Assembly (NCBI RefSeq): GCF_005116735.1
Contig: NZ_SWDB01000001.1
Coordinates: 40,092-104,091 of the forward strand
Length of the DNA stretch: 64,000 nucleotides
Direction: 5' to 3'
Origin: Thalassotalea mangrovi
Lineage (GTDB): Bacteria > Pseudomonadota > Gammaproteobacteria > Enterobacterales > Alteromonadaceae
Part shown: one piece after another, positions 18,309 to 27,913 of the stretch
How positions within the stretch are numbered: position 1 is the first letter of the stretch
How the letters are laid out: each line of letters starts with the position of its first letter
Program-made: the position numbers and the translations under genes
The notes under the pieces: model-generated
The model's database searches: none
What the model saw: only the letters and a program-made list of their open reading frames with translations
What the model was told of the DNA's origin: nothing

Positions 18309-21300
18309 TGAAAGGCGTTAAACGTTGGCTCAGTATCTGGCTCAACCGCCTGTATAAAACACTGGCAGTATTGCTGGTATTGTTCGCCGTGCTATTTAGT
18401 GCAGCGCGCATCTTTTTGCCTTACGCTCATACTTATAAAGCCAGCCTTGAACGCTATGCTAATGAACTTTATGAGGGCGAGATTGCTATCGGTGAGCTCT
18501 CTGCCGGTTGGAAAAATTTCGGCCCGGCGCTGGTGATCCGAGACGTCAATGTTTCTCAGGATAGCGCATTGGATCTTCACATCGAACAGATTGATGTATC
18601 CCTCGATATTATTAACAGTATCCGCCTGCGATCCCTGATTGCCAGTAATTTCAACCTCGACGGTGCACAACTGCAGGTAAATCCGCAACAACTGGTGGCG
18701 AAAAAACCGGCCCAGGCAAACACCGACATTCAAACCATCCTTGATCTGTTTTTACAAAAAACCAGTCGCTTTACTGTCGAGAATAGCCAGTTTATTGTCG
18801 ATAAAGGCGAGCAACAGCACACCTTTGAAATATCCAAAATGGCTTGGCTGAATGAGGGGCGGGAGCATCGCGGCGTTGGTGACATTCATTTACAGGGGTT
18901 CACCGACAACTCCGCTAAGCTACTGATAAAGTTGCGTTCTGGTACCGATAAAGGGTTAGCTGGCAATATGTATTTGCAGGCCAGTAACCTTGATATTACG
19001 CCGTTTTTAGATTCATTCCTGGGGGAGCGCGGTAGTGAGCTGGACTCGAATATTAATTTTCAGTCCTGGTTTGAGCTGGCACATGGTCAGATAAGTGCAA
19101 TGCGACTGGTCTTTGGTGAAAATACCCTGCAATGGCAACATCCGAAAACACCAATGACAATGACGCTGAATCAGGGGCAAATTGACTGGCAACGCCTGGG
19201 CACGGGCACCAGTTTCCGATTGCGGACATCGGACTTAGTATTAAATGTCGATGAACAGCCATTTGATCCAGTACAGGTTTTGATGTTGCAGCAACAGGGC
19301 GTTCAGCACACTTACATTCCCCACCTATCGGTCTTACAGTGGAGCCAGTTATTGCCGCTGACTGAAGGCTTATTTGAACAGTATGAACTTGTCCAGGCAT
19401 TGCAACTCAAAGGCGATATTGAACAGATTCATCTTCAGACGCGTCCCAATTATCAGCTGGCATCGCTTAAGGCGCAGGACGTTAGCTGGAAAAATGCCGG
19501 TTCGATCCCGGGTATTGAAAATTTTCATGGTGCGGTGTCGCGGGTTAACGAGCGCTGGTTTGCTTCCGTAACCAGCAGCGATAGCGAATTGAATTTCGGC
19601 GGCCATTTTGCCAGGCCAATCCCGATCACTGAATTCAGTGCGGATGCTGAATTCGTTATGGCTGAAGATCGCTGGCAGTTACAGGCTAATACCCTGCAAT
19701 TGCGTTCGGATGAAATTGATCTGCAAGGGAAAATGACCCTGGGGAACCTGGCCCAGCCTGAACTGGGAATGAACCTGGCAGTAAAAGTTAACAGTGGTGA
19801 TGTGAGTCGAGCAAAGTATTACCTGCCTCTGCAGGTCACGTCTGCGCCGCTGGTCAACTATCTTAATCAAGCGATTTATTACGGCAACCTCAGCGATGCC
19901 TCGGTGTTATTTAACGGCGCGTTTAAGGACTTTCCTTTTACCGATAATTCTGGTGTGTTTGTTGTAGATGCTGACATTCAGCAGAGTAAATACCAGTTTC
20001 ATCAAGACTGGCCAGCCATCGAAAATTTAACCGCGAACCTCAATTTCACCAATAATTCCATGTTGATCACTGCTCTCGATGGTGAACTGGCGGGCATTAA
20101 AACCCATGATGTGCAAGTGGCGATTCCCCAGTTGAAGAGCGAAGCGTCAATGTTAACGGTGCGTACGCCAGTGACTGCCAGTGGCCAGCAACTCACTGAA
20201 TTAATGGAACAAAGCCCGTTAAGTGGTAGCGTCGGCGAAACCTTGTCATTTATAAACCCTAGGGGGCATGTAAGTGGTCACTTCTCCCTGGACCTGCCAC
20301 TTACTGATACCAGCAAAGCAGTAGCGAAAGGCGATATTAGTTTTAGCGATTTACAGGCTAAACTGAATGCACCGGATATGGACTTTCGCAATATTCGCGG
20401 TCGCCTCAGTTTTGAAAACTCTGCGATCAAAGCACAGCAGTTGCAGCTTGACTGGCGAGACTTGCCGATGACCCTGGATGTCGACGGCCGCATCGAAGAT
20501 AACTTTTATCAGGTAGATATTGGCCTTGCTGGTAACTGGCAGGCTGAACACTATCAAAAGGAAATTCCACAAGCGTTACAGCAATACCTAAACGGTCCTC
20601 TTAACTGGCAAGGGGACTTATCCCTGTTTATGCCCGAACAAGGGCAGTTTAGTTACAAGCTCAACATAAGCTCAGATTTACAGCAGGCTGATTTACGCTT
20701 GCCGCAGCCTTATCGTAAACGTGTTGGCACGTCACTGCCTCTGACGGCCAAGGCGAGTGGCCGGGTAACTAACTCAAATATCGAGCTTCAGGTTGGCGAT
20801 GAGCTTAACTTCTTTGGTGAGTTATTGCATGAACAGGTACGTTTCAAGCGAGCTCATTTGATCCTCGGTCGGGAAAAAATGTTTCTTCCGCTGGAAGGAT
20901 TTCATATCACCACCGACTTGCAACAGATCGAGTTGCAGCCCTGGTATGCCCTGGTTAACGATATCCTGACCAGTATTCCAGATGGTTCGGGTGATACCAC
21001 GGCTCCAAGTTTTATTCAGGCCCCGGAACGGATTCGCGGCAATATCGGCAAGCTTTCACTGTTTCGCCAGACACTTAATGATGTGTCATTCAACCTGGTT
21101 GACAAAGAATCCTGGTGGCTGTTGCAACTGAATTCTGACGAAGCCCGAAGTCGGGTAAGATTCCATCATGATTTTGCTCGCCAGGGGCTGGAAATTGACG
21201 CCGACTTTATTCATCTGCTTGAGAACACACCGGAAACGGAAGAGCAACTGCAACGGGAAATCGCGGTGTTAGAAGAAGCTGTCAGTGAGATCAGTTTGTT

Positions 21301-22249
21301 ACCGGCGGATCTACCTAAAATCCTGTTCAAATGTAGTAGTTGCCAGTACCAGAACCTGGATCTGGGACAGGTTAACTTTTCCCTGAACAAGGGAGGCACT
21401 AATGTCGCCACACTGGAGTCGTTCACTGCACAGCGCAAGGGCTTTAGGGTAGACCTGTCAGGACAATGGCTGGTCAATGACGAAAGTAACATCACCAATA
21501 TCGATGGCAAGGTGAGCGCCAACGACCTCGGAGCCGAGATGAAACGCCTTGGATTTGGATCAGAAATCCGTGACAGTGGCATTGATAGTAGTTTTAGTTT
21601 CAACTGGCAGGGTGGCCCGCAAAACTTTTCTGTGGAAAACCTCAACGGTAAAATTGGTGCCCGTCTCGATGATGGTTACCTGGCTGACGTGGATGATAAA
21701 GGCGCGCGCCTGCTGGCAATTTTCAGCATCCAGTCGCTGGTTCGTAAACTGGCCCTGGACTTTCGGGATGTATTCTCCAAAGGGATGTTTTATAACGAGA
21801 TTAAGGGTGACTTTGTTCTTAGTGATGGTGTGATATTTACCGATAACCTGCGTATGGATGGGGTTGCCGGCAATGTATCAATTCGCGGTAACACGAATTT
21901 ATTGAACGAGTCTCTGGATTACCGGATGTCGTTTGCACCGAAAATCACCTCGTCTATCCCGATTATTCTGGCTTTTGCCATTAATCCAGCAGCCGGTTTC
22001 GGTGCCATGGTTGTTGACGAAGTTCTGCAAAAATCAGAAGTGATATCGGTAATAAATTTTGAATTGACCGGGACGATTGAAGAACCGGTGTTTAAAGAAG
22101 TGGAGCGAAAAAGCCGGCGTTTGAAGGTCGAAAAACAGCCTGTGGATGGAGCAGCCTCATCACCAAAAATATCATCAAAGTCCGAGAGCAACCCGGCTGA
22201 GGATAAGAGACAACTGACTGAACAGCCGCATCAGGGTGATGGTGGATAA
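18308..22249 (+). CDS. yhdP: YhdP-type AsmA-like phospholipid transport protein
   Basis: A 1313-residue AsmA-clan bridge protein. In E. coli, YhdP with TamB and YdbH carries phospholipids from inner to outer membrane. It starts with GTG at 18308, sharing a base with the rng stop. A single membrane anchor lies at about residues 13-35 (LYKTLAVLLVLFAVLFSAAR); the rest is periplasmic repeat beta-structure (DUF3971, then the AsmA-type C-terminal domain with FAINPAAGFGAMVVDEVLQ). The last 50 residues are charged and low-complexity. Length is typical. It overlaps the nitrilase-type gene by one base, as expected for one operon. Confidence 0.93.
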   Translation: MKGVKRWLSIWLNRLYKTLAVLLVLFAVLFSAARIFLPYAHTYKASLERYANELYEGEIAIGELSAGWKNFGPALVIRDVNVSQDSALDLHIEQIDVSLDIINSIRLRSLIASNFNLDGAQLQVNPQQLVAKKPAQANTDIQTILDLFLQKTSRFTVENSQFIVDKGEQQHTFEISKMAWLNEGREHRGVGDIHLQGFTDNSAKLLIKLRSGTDKGLAGNMYLQASNLDITPFLDSFLGERGSELDSNINFQSWFELAHGQISAMRLVFGENTLQWQHPKTPMTMTLNQGQIDWQRLGTGTSFRLRTSDLVLNVDEQPFDPVQVLMLQQQGVQHTYIPHLSVLQWSQLLPLTEGLFEQYELVQALQLKGDIEQIHLQTRPNYQLASLKAQDVSWKNAGSIPGIENFHGAVSRVNERWFASVTSSDSELNFGGHFARPIPITEFSADAEFVMAEDRWQLQANTLQLRSDEIDLQGKMTLGNLAQPELGMNLAVKVNSGDVSRAKYYLPLQVTSAPLVNYLNQAIYYGNLSDASVLFNGAFKDFPFTDNSGVFVVDADIQQSKYQFHQDWPAIENLTANLNFTNNSMLITALDGELAGIKTHDVQVAIPQLKSEASMLTVRTPVTASGQQLTELMEQSPLSGSVGETLSFINPRGHVSGHFSLDLPLTDTSKAVAKGDISFSDLQAKLNAPDMDFRNIRGRLSFENSAIKAQQLQLDWRDLPMTLDVDGRIEDNFYQVDIGLAGNWQAEHYQKEIPQALQQYLNGPLNWQGDLSLFMPEQGQFSYKLNISSDLQQADLRLPQPYRKRVGTSLPLTAKASGRVTNSNIELQVGDELNFFGELLHEQVRFKRAHLILGREKMFLPLEGFHITTDLQQIELQPWYALVNDILTSIPDGSGDTTAPSFIQAPERIRGNIGKLSLFRQTLNDVSFNLVDKESWWLLQLNSDEARSRVRFHHDFARQGLEIDADFIHLLENTPETEEQLQREIAVLEEAVSEISLLPADLPKILFKCSSCQYQNLDLGQVNFSLNKGGTNVATLESFTAQRKGFRVDLSGQWLVNDESNITNIDGKVSANDLGAEMKRLGFGSEIRDSGIDSSFSFNWQGGPQNFSVENLNGKIGARLDDGYLADVDDKGARLLAIFSIQSLVRKLALDFRDVFSKGMFYNEIKGDFVLSDGVIFTDNLRMDGVAGNVSIRGNTNLLNESLDYRMSFAPKITSSIPIILAFAINPAAGFGAMVVDEVLQKSEVISVINFELTGTIEEPVFKEVERKSRRLKVEKQPVDGAASSPKISSKSESNPAEDKRQLTEQPHQGDGG

Positions 22250-23103
22250 TGTATTTGTCAGCACTGCAAATGACATCGGTTCCTGATGTCGATGCGAACT
22301 TTGCCAGTATCGATCGATTATTAACGGCAGCAACCGCTAATGTTCCGCAAGGAGAGCCCCATTTAGTGGTGTTACCTGAGTGCTGTTTGTTTTTCGGCGG
22401 TGCTGAGAAAGCCCAATTACAGCTGGCTGAACCTTTGGGCGAGTTTAGTTTGGGGTCGATGCAATATCGCCTTGCTCAACTCGCTAGAAAACATCGTTGT
22501 AATCTGCTGGCCGGTTCGGTGCCGACCATTGCCAATAATGGCGAGCGTTTTCATGCCTCGAGCCTGTTATTTTCTGATCAAGGTATCTTGCTAGGTGACT
22601 ATCAAAAACTGCATTTATTTGATGTTCAGGTCAACGACAATACCAAAAGTTATCTGGAGTCTCGTTATACCGAGCCCGGCAACAAGATCACCGTCATCGA
22701 CATTGGTGGTGTTAAGGTTGGCCTGGCGATTTGTTATGACGTAAGATTTCCTGAACTATTTCGCGCCCTGCGACAGCAGGGAGCACAGGTTATCTGCCTA
22801 CCCAGTGCTTTTACCCAGGTGACAGGTGAGGCTCACTGGCAACCATTATTGCAAGCCAGGGCGATAGAGAATCAGGTTTACATGGTTGCTGCGGCGCAGC
22901 AGGGGGAGCATGTCAATGGCCGGCGAACGCACGGTCATGCGATGGTGGTCGACCCATGGGGCGAGTGCCAGGTTATCAAACCGGACGCTGACGGCCATGG
23001 ACTGGTAACACACAGGTATGATCAACAATTGCTTAGTCAGGTTCGCGAAAGTATTCCGGTTGCGCAACATAATCGATTCAGTCTTACATTTAACCCAAAA
23101 TAA
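22249..23103 (+). CDS. Carbon-nitrogen hydrolase (nitrilase superfamily, Nit-like)
   Basis: A 284-residue hydrolase of the nitrilase superfamily, closest in type to the Nit/omega-amidase branch. The Glu-Lys-Cys triad is visible: E in VVLPECCLFFGG (about 45), K in DYQKLHLFDV (about 120) and C in GLAICYDVRFPELFR (about 163). Omega-amidase or deaminated-glutathione amidase activity is likely by family, but the substrate is not settled by sequence. It is the last gene of the mreB-to-nit run, in the order also seen in many Alteromonadales and Vibrionales. Confidence 0.9.
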   Translation: MYLSALQMTSVPDVDANFASIDRLLTAATANVPQGEPHLVVLPECCLFFGGAEKAQLQLAEPLGEFSLGSMQYRLAQLARKHRCNLLAGSVPTIANNGERFHASSLLFSDQGILLGDYQKLHLFDVQVNDNTKSYLESRYTEPGNKITVIDIGGVKVGLAICYDVRFPELFRALRQQGAQVICLPSAFTQVTGEAHWQPLLQARAIENQVYMVAAAQQGEHVNGRRTHGHAMVVDPWGECQVIKPDADGHGLVTHRYDQQLLSQVRESIPVAQHNRFSLTFNPK

Positions 23104-23310
23104 CCGGCGCTGGTTCGGAGCATTCCAATATCCCCCATTACGATATGGTGGCGGATACTTTATCCACCTAGTCTATGAGTAAAGTCTTATTAAAGCGGTT
23201 TGGGCCTGCAACGACCAACGGGTCCAAATAAACTCAGCGAAACCTTGTCAGAAAGTGTAAGATACGCGTTATAAGCTGACTTTAGATAACTATGCGATTA
23301 ATCCAATTAT

Positions 23311-24750
23311 ATGAACCTCGTTGAACAAGAATTGCTGCAAAGCAGTGAATTGACTCCGGATGACTTACAATCCACGTTGAAATTTATTTGTCAAAAGCAA
23401 ATTGATTATGCCGATTTGTATTTTCAGGCATCGAACCATGAGTCCTGGGTATTGGAAGATGGTATCGTAAAAGAAGGATCGTTTAACATTGAGCGCGGTG
23501 TTGGCGTTCGCGCCAATAGCGGCGAAAAGACCGGATTTGCTTATTCGGACGATATCAATCAAAGCGCATTGATGCGCGCGGCGGACGCGGCGCGTGGCAT
23601 TACCCGTGAAAATCAGAGTTTTTCCGTTAATGCGTTTAAGCAACAGCAACTTCATAGCTTCTATTCACCAAATAATCCTCTGGGGACACTGACTCAACAT
23701 CAGAAAATTGCCCTGTTGCATGACGTCGAAGCCTGTGCCCGTCAGCAGGACCAGCGCGTTAAGCAAGTGATCGTCAGTCTTTCTGGCGTCTATGAAAAAG
23801 TGCTTGTCGCCGGTAGTGACGGCACTTACGCAACGGATATTCGTCCGTTAATCCGGCTGAACTGTTCAGTCCTGGTGGAAGATAATGGTCGACGTGAGCG
23901 TGGCAGCAGCGGTGGCGGTGGACGTTATGGCTATGATTACTTTTTTGAAGCCTTTAATGGCGCACCCCGGTTCCACTTTTATGCCAAAGAAGCGGTCCGC
24001 CAGGCATTAGTTAATCTGCAGGCAGTCGATGCACCTGCCGGTACCTTGCCGGTCGTGCTGGGCGCTGGCTGGCCAGGCGTATTGCTGCATGAAGCGGTCG
24101 GTCATGGTCTTGAAGGAGATTTTAACCGCAAAGGTTCTTCGGCGTTTTCCGGAAAAGTAGGTCAACAGGTTGCTTCACCCTATTGTACGGTGGTCGATGA
24201 CGGCACGATGGCGAATCGTCGTGGCTCGCTTACCATTGATGATGAGGGTACGCCTGGTCAGTACAATGTGTTGATTGAAGATGGTGTGTTAAAAGGTTAT
24301 ATGCAGGATAAGCAAAACGCACGATTAATGGGTGTAGAGCCGACAGGCAATGGTCGTCGTGAATCATACGCACATTTGCCAATGCCGCGAATGACCAATA
24401 CCTATATGCTTAATGGCCCGCATAGCAAAGACGATATTATCGCCTCGGTTGAAAAAGGCATCTACGCACCAAACTTCGCCGGTGGGCAAGTGGACATTAC
24501 CAGCGGCAAATTTGTCTTTACCACAGCCGAAGCCTACTTGATTGAAAATGGTAAAATCACCGCGCCAGTTAAAGGTGCTACCTTGATCGGGTCTGGCCCG
24601 GAAGCTATGAAAAAGGTCAGTATGGTGGCCAACGACTTGCAACTGGATAATGGCGTCGGTGTCTGTGGCAAAGACGGCCAGAGTGTGCCGGTCGGCGTCG
24701 GTCAGCCCACCCTTAAAGTCGATGAGTTAACCATTGGTGGTACCAATTAA
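23311..24750 (+). CDS. tldD: Metalloprotease TldD
   Basis: A 479-residue subunit of the TldD/TldE protease, which removes leader or unfolded peptide segments (microcin B17 processing and CcdA degradation in E. coli). The metal site is [11 protein letters not shown], with H260, E261 and H264. The [18 protein letters not shown] region is also typical. Only TldD carries the HExxxH motif; its partner PmbA/TldE is encoded at 26182-27525. tldD has its own 5' region of 207 bases and a terminator at 24782. Confidence 0.96.
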   Translation: MNLVEQELLQSSELTPDDLQSTLKFICQKQIDYADLYFQASNHESWVLEDGIVKEGSFNIERGVGVRANSGEKTGFAYSDDINQSALMRAADAARGITRENQSFSVNAFKQQQLHSFYSPNNPLGTLTQHQKIALLHDVEACARQQDQRVKQVIVSLSGVYEKVLVAGSDGTYATDIRPLIRLNCSVLVEDNGRRERGSSGGGGRYGYDYFFEAFNGAPRFHFYAKEAVRQALVNLQAVDAPAGTLPVVLGAGWPGVLLHEAVGHGLEGDFNRKGSSAFSGKVGQQVASPYCTVVDDGTMANRRGSLTIDDEGTPGQYNVLIEDGVLKGYMQDKQNARLMGVEPTGNGRRESYAHLPMPRMTNTYMLNGPHSKDDIIASVEKGIYAPNFAGGQVDITSGKFVFTTAEAYLIENGKITAPVKGATLIGSGPEAMKKVSMVANDLQLDNGVGVCGKDGQSVPVGVGQPTLKVDELTIGGTN

Positions 24751-24781
24751 AAGCACTTACCGCCACAACAATAGTTAATCA

Positions 24782-24818
24782 GGTCGTGTCCTCATTCATT
24801 GATGGCACGACCTTTTTT
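24782..24818 (+). terminator. Intrinsic terminator of tldD
   Basis: GGTCGTG (24782-24788) pairs with CACGACC (24806-24812), followed by six Ts, 31 bases after the tldD stop. The 17-base loop is long. Confidence 0.75.
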
Positions 24819-24891
24819 ATGTCTCATCCCCCCATTTCAGCACAGGGAGATATTGATACCGCCAGTTAAAGTCGAGAACGGAGCTGGGTAA

Positions 24892-25068
24892 ATGATCTGG
24901 TCCACATTCAAGATTCCAGAGTTGTATGCAACCGGGTATGGGTTGTTGCTTGAGCGTGCTGAAAACTGGGAGTCTGGTCTCGTTAATCAAACTGGTCTTA
25001 CTTGCTCATTGATATTCAAGGAAAAACAGGATAATGTTTTAAAATTGGTAGTGCGGTGTTTTGACTGA
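24892..25068 (+). CDS. Possible small protein of 58 residues
   Basis: A short open frame inside an otherwise empty 430-base region between tldD and the gene at 25181. It starts at ATG 24892 with GGAG eight bases upstream and ends with TGA at 25066-25068. The product begins MIWSTFKIPELYATGYG and ends KLVVRCFD; it has no signal peptide or membrane segment and matches no family I know. The well-placed ribosome-binding site is the main support. It may equally be chance. Confidence 0.3.
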   Translation: MIWSTFKIPELYATGYGLLLERAENWESGLVNQTGLTCSLIFKEKQDNVLKLVVRCFD

Positions 25069-25180
25069 GTGATTATTTCATCTCAGAGAAATGAACAACG
25101 ACAGTGGTATTGAACGAGATTAATGAGTTCAGCCCGGGTGTGAAGGAGTAACCCGGGATGAAAATGGCAGGGAAACGGGG

Positions 25181-25510
25181 ATGAAAAAGTTATTGCTGGG
25201 ATTGATGATTGCAGCGATTGCGGTATTGGCCAAGATGAACGTCATCTTTGACTCGTCCACCCCTGAATTCCAGCGCTCTGCCGATACTGTGTTAACCGAA
25301 GCCATGACCGCAGTAAACCGCCTGTGCCTGGAGAAGGCTAATGGCTACAACGATAGTTTCGACTATTTTTCCTGTATAGACACGGCATCCGCCTTTGAAG
25401 ACTTATGCCGTGAACGTATCTTGTCTGAAATTCCTGAGCAACTGACATCGCCTGGAGCGGTCTCATCGAATACGCTGCGGATGCAGAAATGTGTCGTACC
25501 TTCCAGTTAA
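25181..25510 (+). CDS. Small exported or membrane-anchored protein, unknown function
   Basis: A 109-residue hypothetical protein with an N-terminal hydrophobic segment (MKKLLLGLMIAAIAVLA) that is either a signal peptide or an anchor. The rest contains five cysteines (RLCLEK, FSCIDT, EDLCRE and QKCVVP account for four of the visible positions), an odd-looking number for a periplasmic protein. I recognise no domain. An upstream GGGG stretch at 25177-25180 is a poor ribosome-binding site; GAAGGAG lies further up at 25142. It is isolated between tldD and the convergent darP. Confidence 0.5.
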   Translation: MKKLLLGLMIAAIAVLAKMNVIFDSSTPEFQRSADTVLTEAMTAVNRLCLEKANGYNDSFDYFSCIDTASAFEDLCRERILSEIPEQLTSPGAVSSNTLRMQKCVVPSS

Positions 25511-25532
25511 GCCATAATCACAATCGACAGGG

Positions 25533-26057
25533 CTATGCGGTTATATGTTCAGCCAGGTATTTATAAAGCTCTTTAAAGCTCTTCCCCGGTTTACCCGATT
25601 TCACTTCTTTTCCGGCCTGGCGGGTTAACTGTCTGAGGCGCTGGCGTTCAAACCCCTGATGCTCGGCCAATAACGTTTCGACGATGTCGTTGCCCCCGGC
25701 AATTAATTCATCACGCAATTGTTCCAGCCTGGCGACTTTAAGGTGCTCCTGAGCATGCTTATTGGTAATTTTGTCGTAGGCGGCCTTCACCTCTTCTTCG
25801 TTATCACCATGTAACTGCTTGGCAATGAACTGAATGTTGCGATTAAACGCATCGTGCTTGTTGCGAATTTTATCTGCCAGTACCAGTGCTGCCCGAACCT
25901 CTTCATTAAGGGGAAGGAGACTGCGTTGCTTAGTATTTAACTGGGTAAGTTTGACACTGAACTCCTGCAACTCTTTCATATCCCGTTTCAGTTCAGATTT
26001 ACTGACGTAAATGATTTCATCTTGTTGCTGGTCATCGATATCGTGTGGTTTGCTCAT
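25533..26057 (-). CDS. darP: Ribosome-associated protein DarP (YjgA, DUF615)
   Basis: A 174-residue, highly charged, all-helical protein of the DUF615 family. In E. coli, DarP (YjgA) binds late 50S assembly intermediates and helps fold the peptidyl-transferase centre. Family marks are the start IIYVSKSELKRDMKELQEF and the C-terminal LRQLTRQAGKEVKSGKP with FKELYKYL. It is divergently placed to pmbA, the arrangement found across Gammaproteobacteria, with 124 bases between the two starts for promoters. Confidence 0.93.
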   Translation of the reverse strand: MSKPHDIDDQQQDEIIYVSKSELKRDMKELQEFSVKLTQLNTKQRSLLPLNEEVRAALVLADKIRNKHDAFNRNIQFIAKQLHGDNEEEVKAAYDKITNKHAQEHLKVARLEQLRDELIAGGNDIVETLLAEHQGFERQRLRQLTRQAGKEVKSGKPGKSFKELYKYLAEHITA

Positions 26058-26181
26058 GACTTCATGCTTTATTGCCTATAATGGCAAAATTATACAACAT
26101 TCAGCCGACATTATTCATCATCTGTTGCTCGGTGTGGTAAGCTTGCAGGCAGCAATTTTGGATTAATTTTTGGATGATATC

Positions 26182-27525
26182 ATGTCAGATGCGAAAAACC
26201 TGACCGAACAAATGCAGCAGGTAAAACAACGACTGGCCGACGTTTTGGCGACTGCCAAATCCCTGGGAGCGGATGCTGTTGAAGCGTCAATGAGTAAGCA
26301 ACAGGGGCTGAGTGTCGCGACACGATTTGGCGAAGTGGAAACGGTCGAGTTTACCAATGATGGGGCATTAGGGATTACCGTATACCAGCAGGGCCGTAAA
26401 GGTTCAGCCTCGACTGCCGATTTATCGGAGGCAGCGCTGAAACAAGCGGTGCAGGCCGCCATTGATATCGCTAAATATACATCTGTCGATCCTTGCTCCG
26501 GCCTCGCCGATGCTGAGCTGCTCGAGTATCAGCCAAAGGATCTCGATTTGTATCATCCGCAGCCAATTTCCTCAGAGCAGGCAATAGAAATAGCCAGAGA
26601 AACGGAAATGCTGGCATTGCAGTCTGATAGCCGTTTAACTAACTCCGATGGCGCGAATTTTGCCAGTTATGAAGGGTTTAAAGTTTACGGCAACAGCCAT
26701 GGACAATTAGTTGCTTATCCCAGTTCACGACATTCATTAAGCTGTATGTTAATCGCGACTGATGGCGAGGAAATGCAGCGCGACTACGCCTATACCGTTA
26801 GTCGTGATTTTCAGCAGTTATGGAGTCCTGAGCGGGTAGCCCAGATGGCGGCAAATGAGACATTAAATCGACTCGGGACTCGTAAAATTGCCACCCAGAA
26901 GGTGCCGGTGATGTTTCGTGCTGATATTGCTAACGGTCTGTTTGGCCACCTCATCGCCGCAATTAGCGGTGGTAACCTGTATCGGAAATCGTCGTTTTTG
27001 CTGGATGCCCTCGGCCAGCAGATATTCCCTTCGCATGTTAATATCGTTGAGCGCCCACATATTCTTAAAGGCCTGGCAAGCAGTAGCTTTGACGCCGAAG
27101 GGGTGAAAACCTCCGATATGGACATTATTGATAACGGTGAATTACAGCACTTTCTGCTGACCAGTTATTCGGCCCGCAAGTTAAATCGACAAACCAATGG
27201 CCATGCCGGCGGTATTCATAACTGGCAGGTATCAGCTAACGGTGGCGATTTTGATGCCATGTTGAAACAGCTTGGTACCGGATTGCTGGTTACTGAGTTA
27301 ATGGGGCAGGGGGTTAATATTGTTAATGGTGACTACTCCCGCGGCGCCGCCGGTTTCTGGGTGGAAAATGGTGAAATAGCCTATCCGGTTGCGGAAGTCA
27401 CTATTGCTGGAAATCTGAAGGATATGTTCGCCAACCTGGTATTAACCGGTAGCGACTTTGATGAGCGAGGCAGTATTCGTACAGGTTCGGTGCTAATCGA
27501 ACAAATGCAGGTGTCGGGTCAGTAG
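26182..27525 (+). CDS. pmbA: Metalloprotease subunit PmbA/TldE
   Basis: A 447-residue partner of TldD. It shares the TldD fold but lacks the HExxxH zinc motif, as expected for TldE. I took the ATG at 26182 (MSDAKNLTEQMQQVK); a TTG four codons earlier is in frame. Family sequences include SMSKQQGLSVATRFGEVETVE, GISGGNLYRKSSFLLDALG-type residues around 260, and the C-terminal GNLKDMFANLVLTGSD. A hairpin follows at 27540. Together with tldD it makes the complete heterodimer within 4.3 kb. Confidence 0.95.
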   Translation: MSDAKNLTEQMQQVKQRLADVLATAKSLGADAVEASMSKQQGLSVATRFGEVETVEFTNDGALGITVYQQGRKGSASTADLSEAALKQAVQAAIDIAKYTSVDPCSGLADAELLEYQPKDLDLYHPQPISSEQAIEIARETEMLALQSDSRLTNSDGANFASYEGFKVYGNSHGQLVAYPSSRHSLSCMLIATDGEEMQRDYAYTVSRDFQQLWSPERVAQMAANETLNRLGTRKIATQKVPVMFRADIANGLFGHLIAAISGGNLYRKSSFLLDALGQQIFPSHVNIVERPHILKGLASSSFDAEGVKTSDMDIIDNGELQHFLLTSYSARKLNRQTNGHAGGIHNWQVSANGGDFDAMLKQLGTGLLVTELMGQGVNIVNGDYSRGAAGFWVENGEIAYPVAEVTIAGNLKDMFANLVLTGSDFDERGSIRTGSVLIEQMQVSGQ

Positions 27526-27539
27526 CCAACCCATTTCAA

Positions 27540-27567
27540 GCCTGTGCCTTTTAATGAGGGCACAGGC
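27540..27567 (+). terminator. Hairpin after pmbA
   Basis: GCCTGTGCC (27540-27548) and GGCACAGGC (27559-27567) form a perfect nine-pair stem with a 10-base loop, 15 bases after the pmbA stop. No T-tract follows, so it is a probable rather than certain terminator. Confidence 0.5.
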
Positions 27568-27579
27568 CGGGGTTACTTG

Positions 27580-27632
27580 TACCAATTCCACTAAGTGTTT
27601 TCCCTCTCAGTGAGAATTTAATGGAATTGGTA
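27580..27632. repeat. TACCAATTCC-type palindromic element
   Basis: Arms TACCAATTCCACTAA (27580-27594) and TTAATGGAATTGGTA (27618-27632) match with a single mismatch around a 23-base centre containing CTCTCAGTGAGA. It ends directly at the stop codon of the small gene at 27633. From memory such TACCAATTCC palindromes are dispersed in Alteromonadales and Shewanella genomes; copy number here is unknown. Confidence 0.6.
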
Positions 27633-27896
27633 TTAAAGCACCTCATTCGCCAGTATCAGTGCTCCTGTCAGTAACAGCAAGGCAATACCACCAAAAGTGA
27701 GCCTTGCTGGATATTGAGCCTCTCGCCAGTACAGCGCGCAATAGGCAATTGCTGGTAAAAATAAAAAATTCAGCCAGCCGAACAGATAGCGTTTTTTGCC
27801 CAGCGCATCAATAGCGCTGAATAATGCACCGACAATAACTAACATCAGGCCGATAGCACCTAAACACAAAACCGTCACCGATAACCACAATGCCAC
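27633..27896 (-). CDS. Small membrane protein downstream of mgtE
   Basis: An 87-residue protein made of three hydrophobic segments (about 3-27, 38-55 and 66-84) with a short basic loop (LGKKRYLFGW). It starts 17 bases after the mgtE stop on the same strand, so it is likely co-transcribed with mgtE. I do not recognise a family. A link with magnesium transport is suggested only by position. Confidence 0.6.
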   Translation of the reverse strand: MALWLSVTVLCLGAIGLMLVIVGALFSAIDALGKKRYLFGWLNFLFLPAIAYCALYWREAQYPARLTFGGIALLLLTGALILANEVL

Positions 27897-27913
27897 GATT
27901 AAAACCTCTTCAA

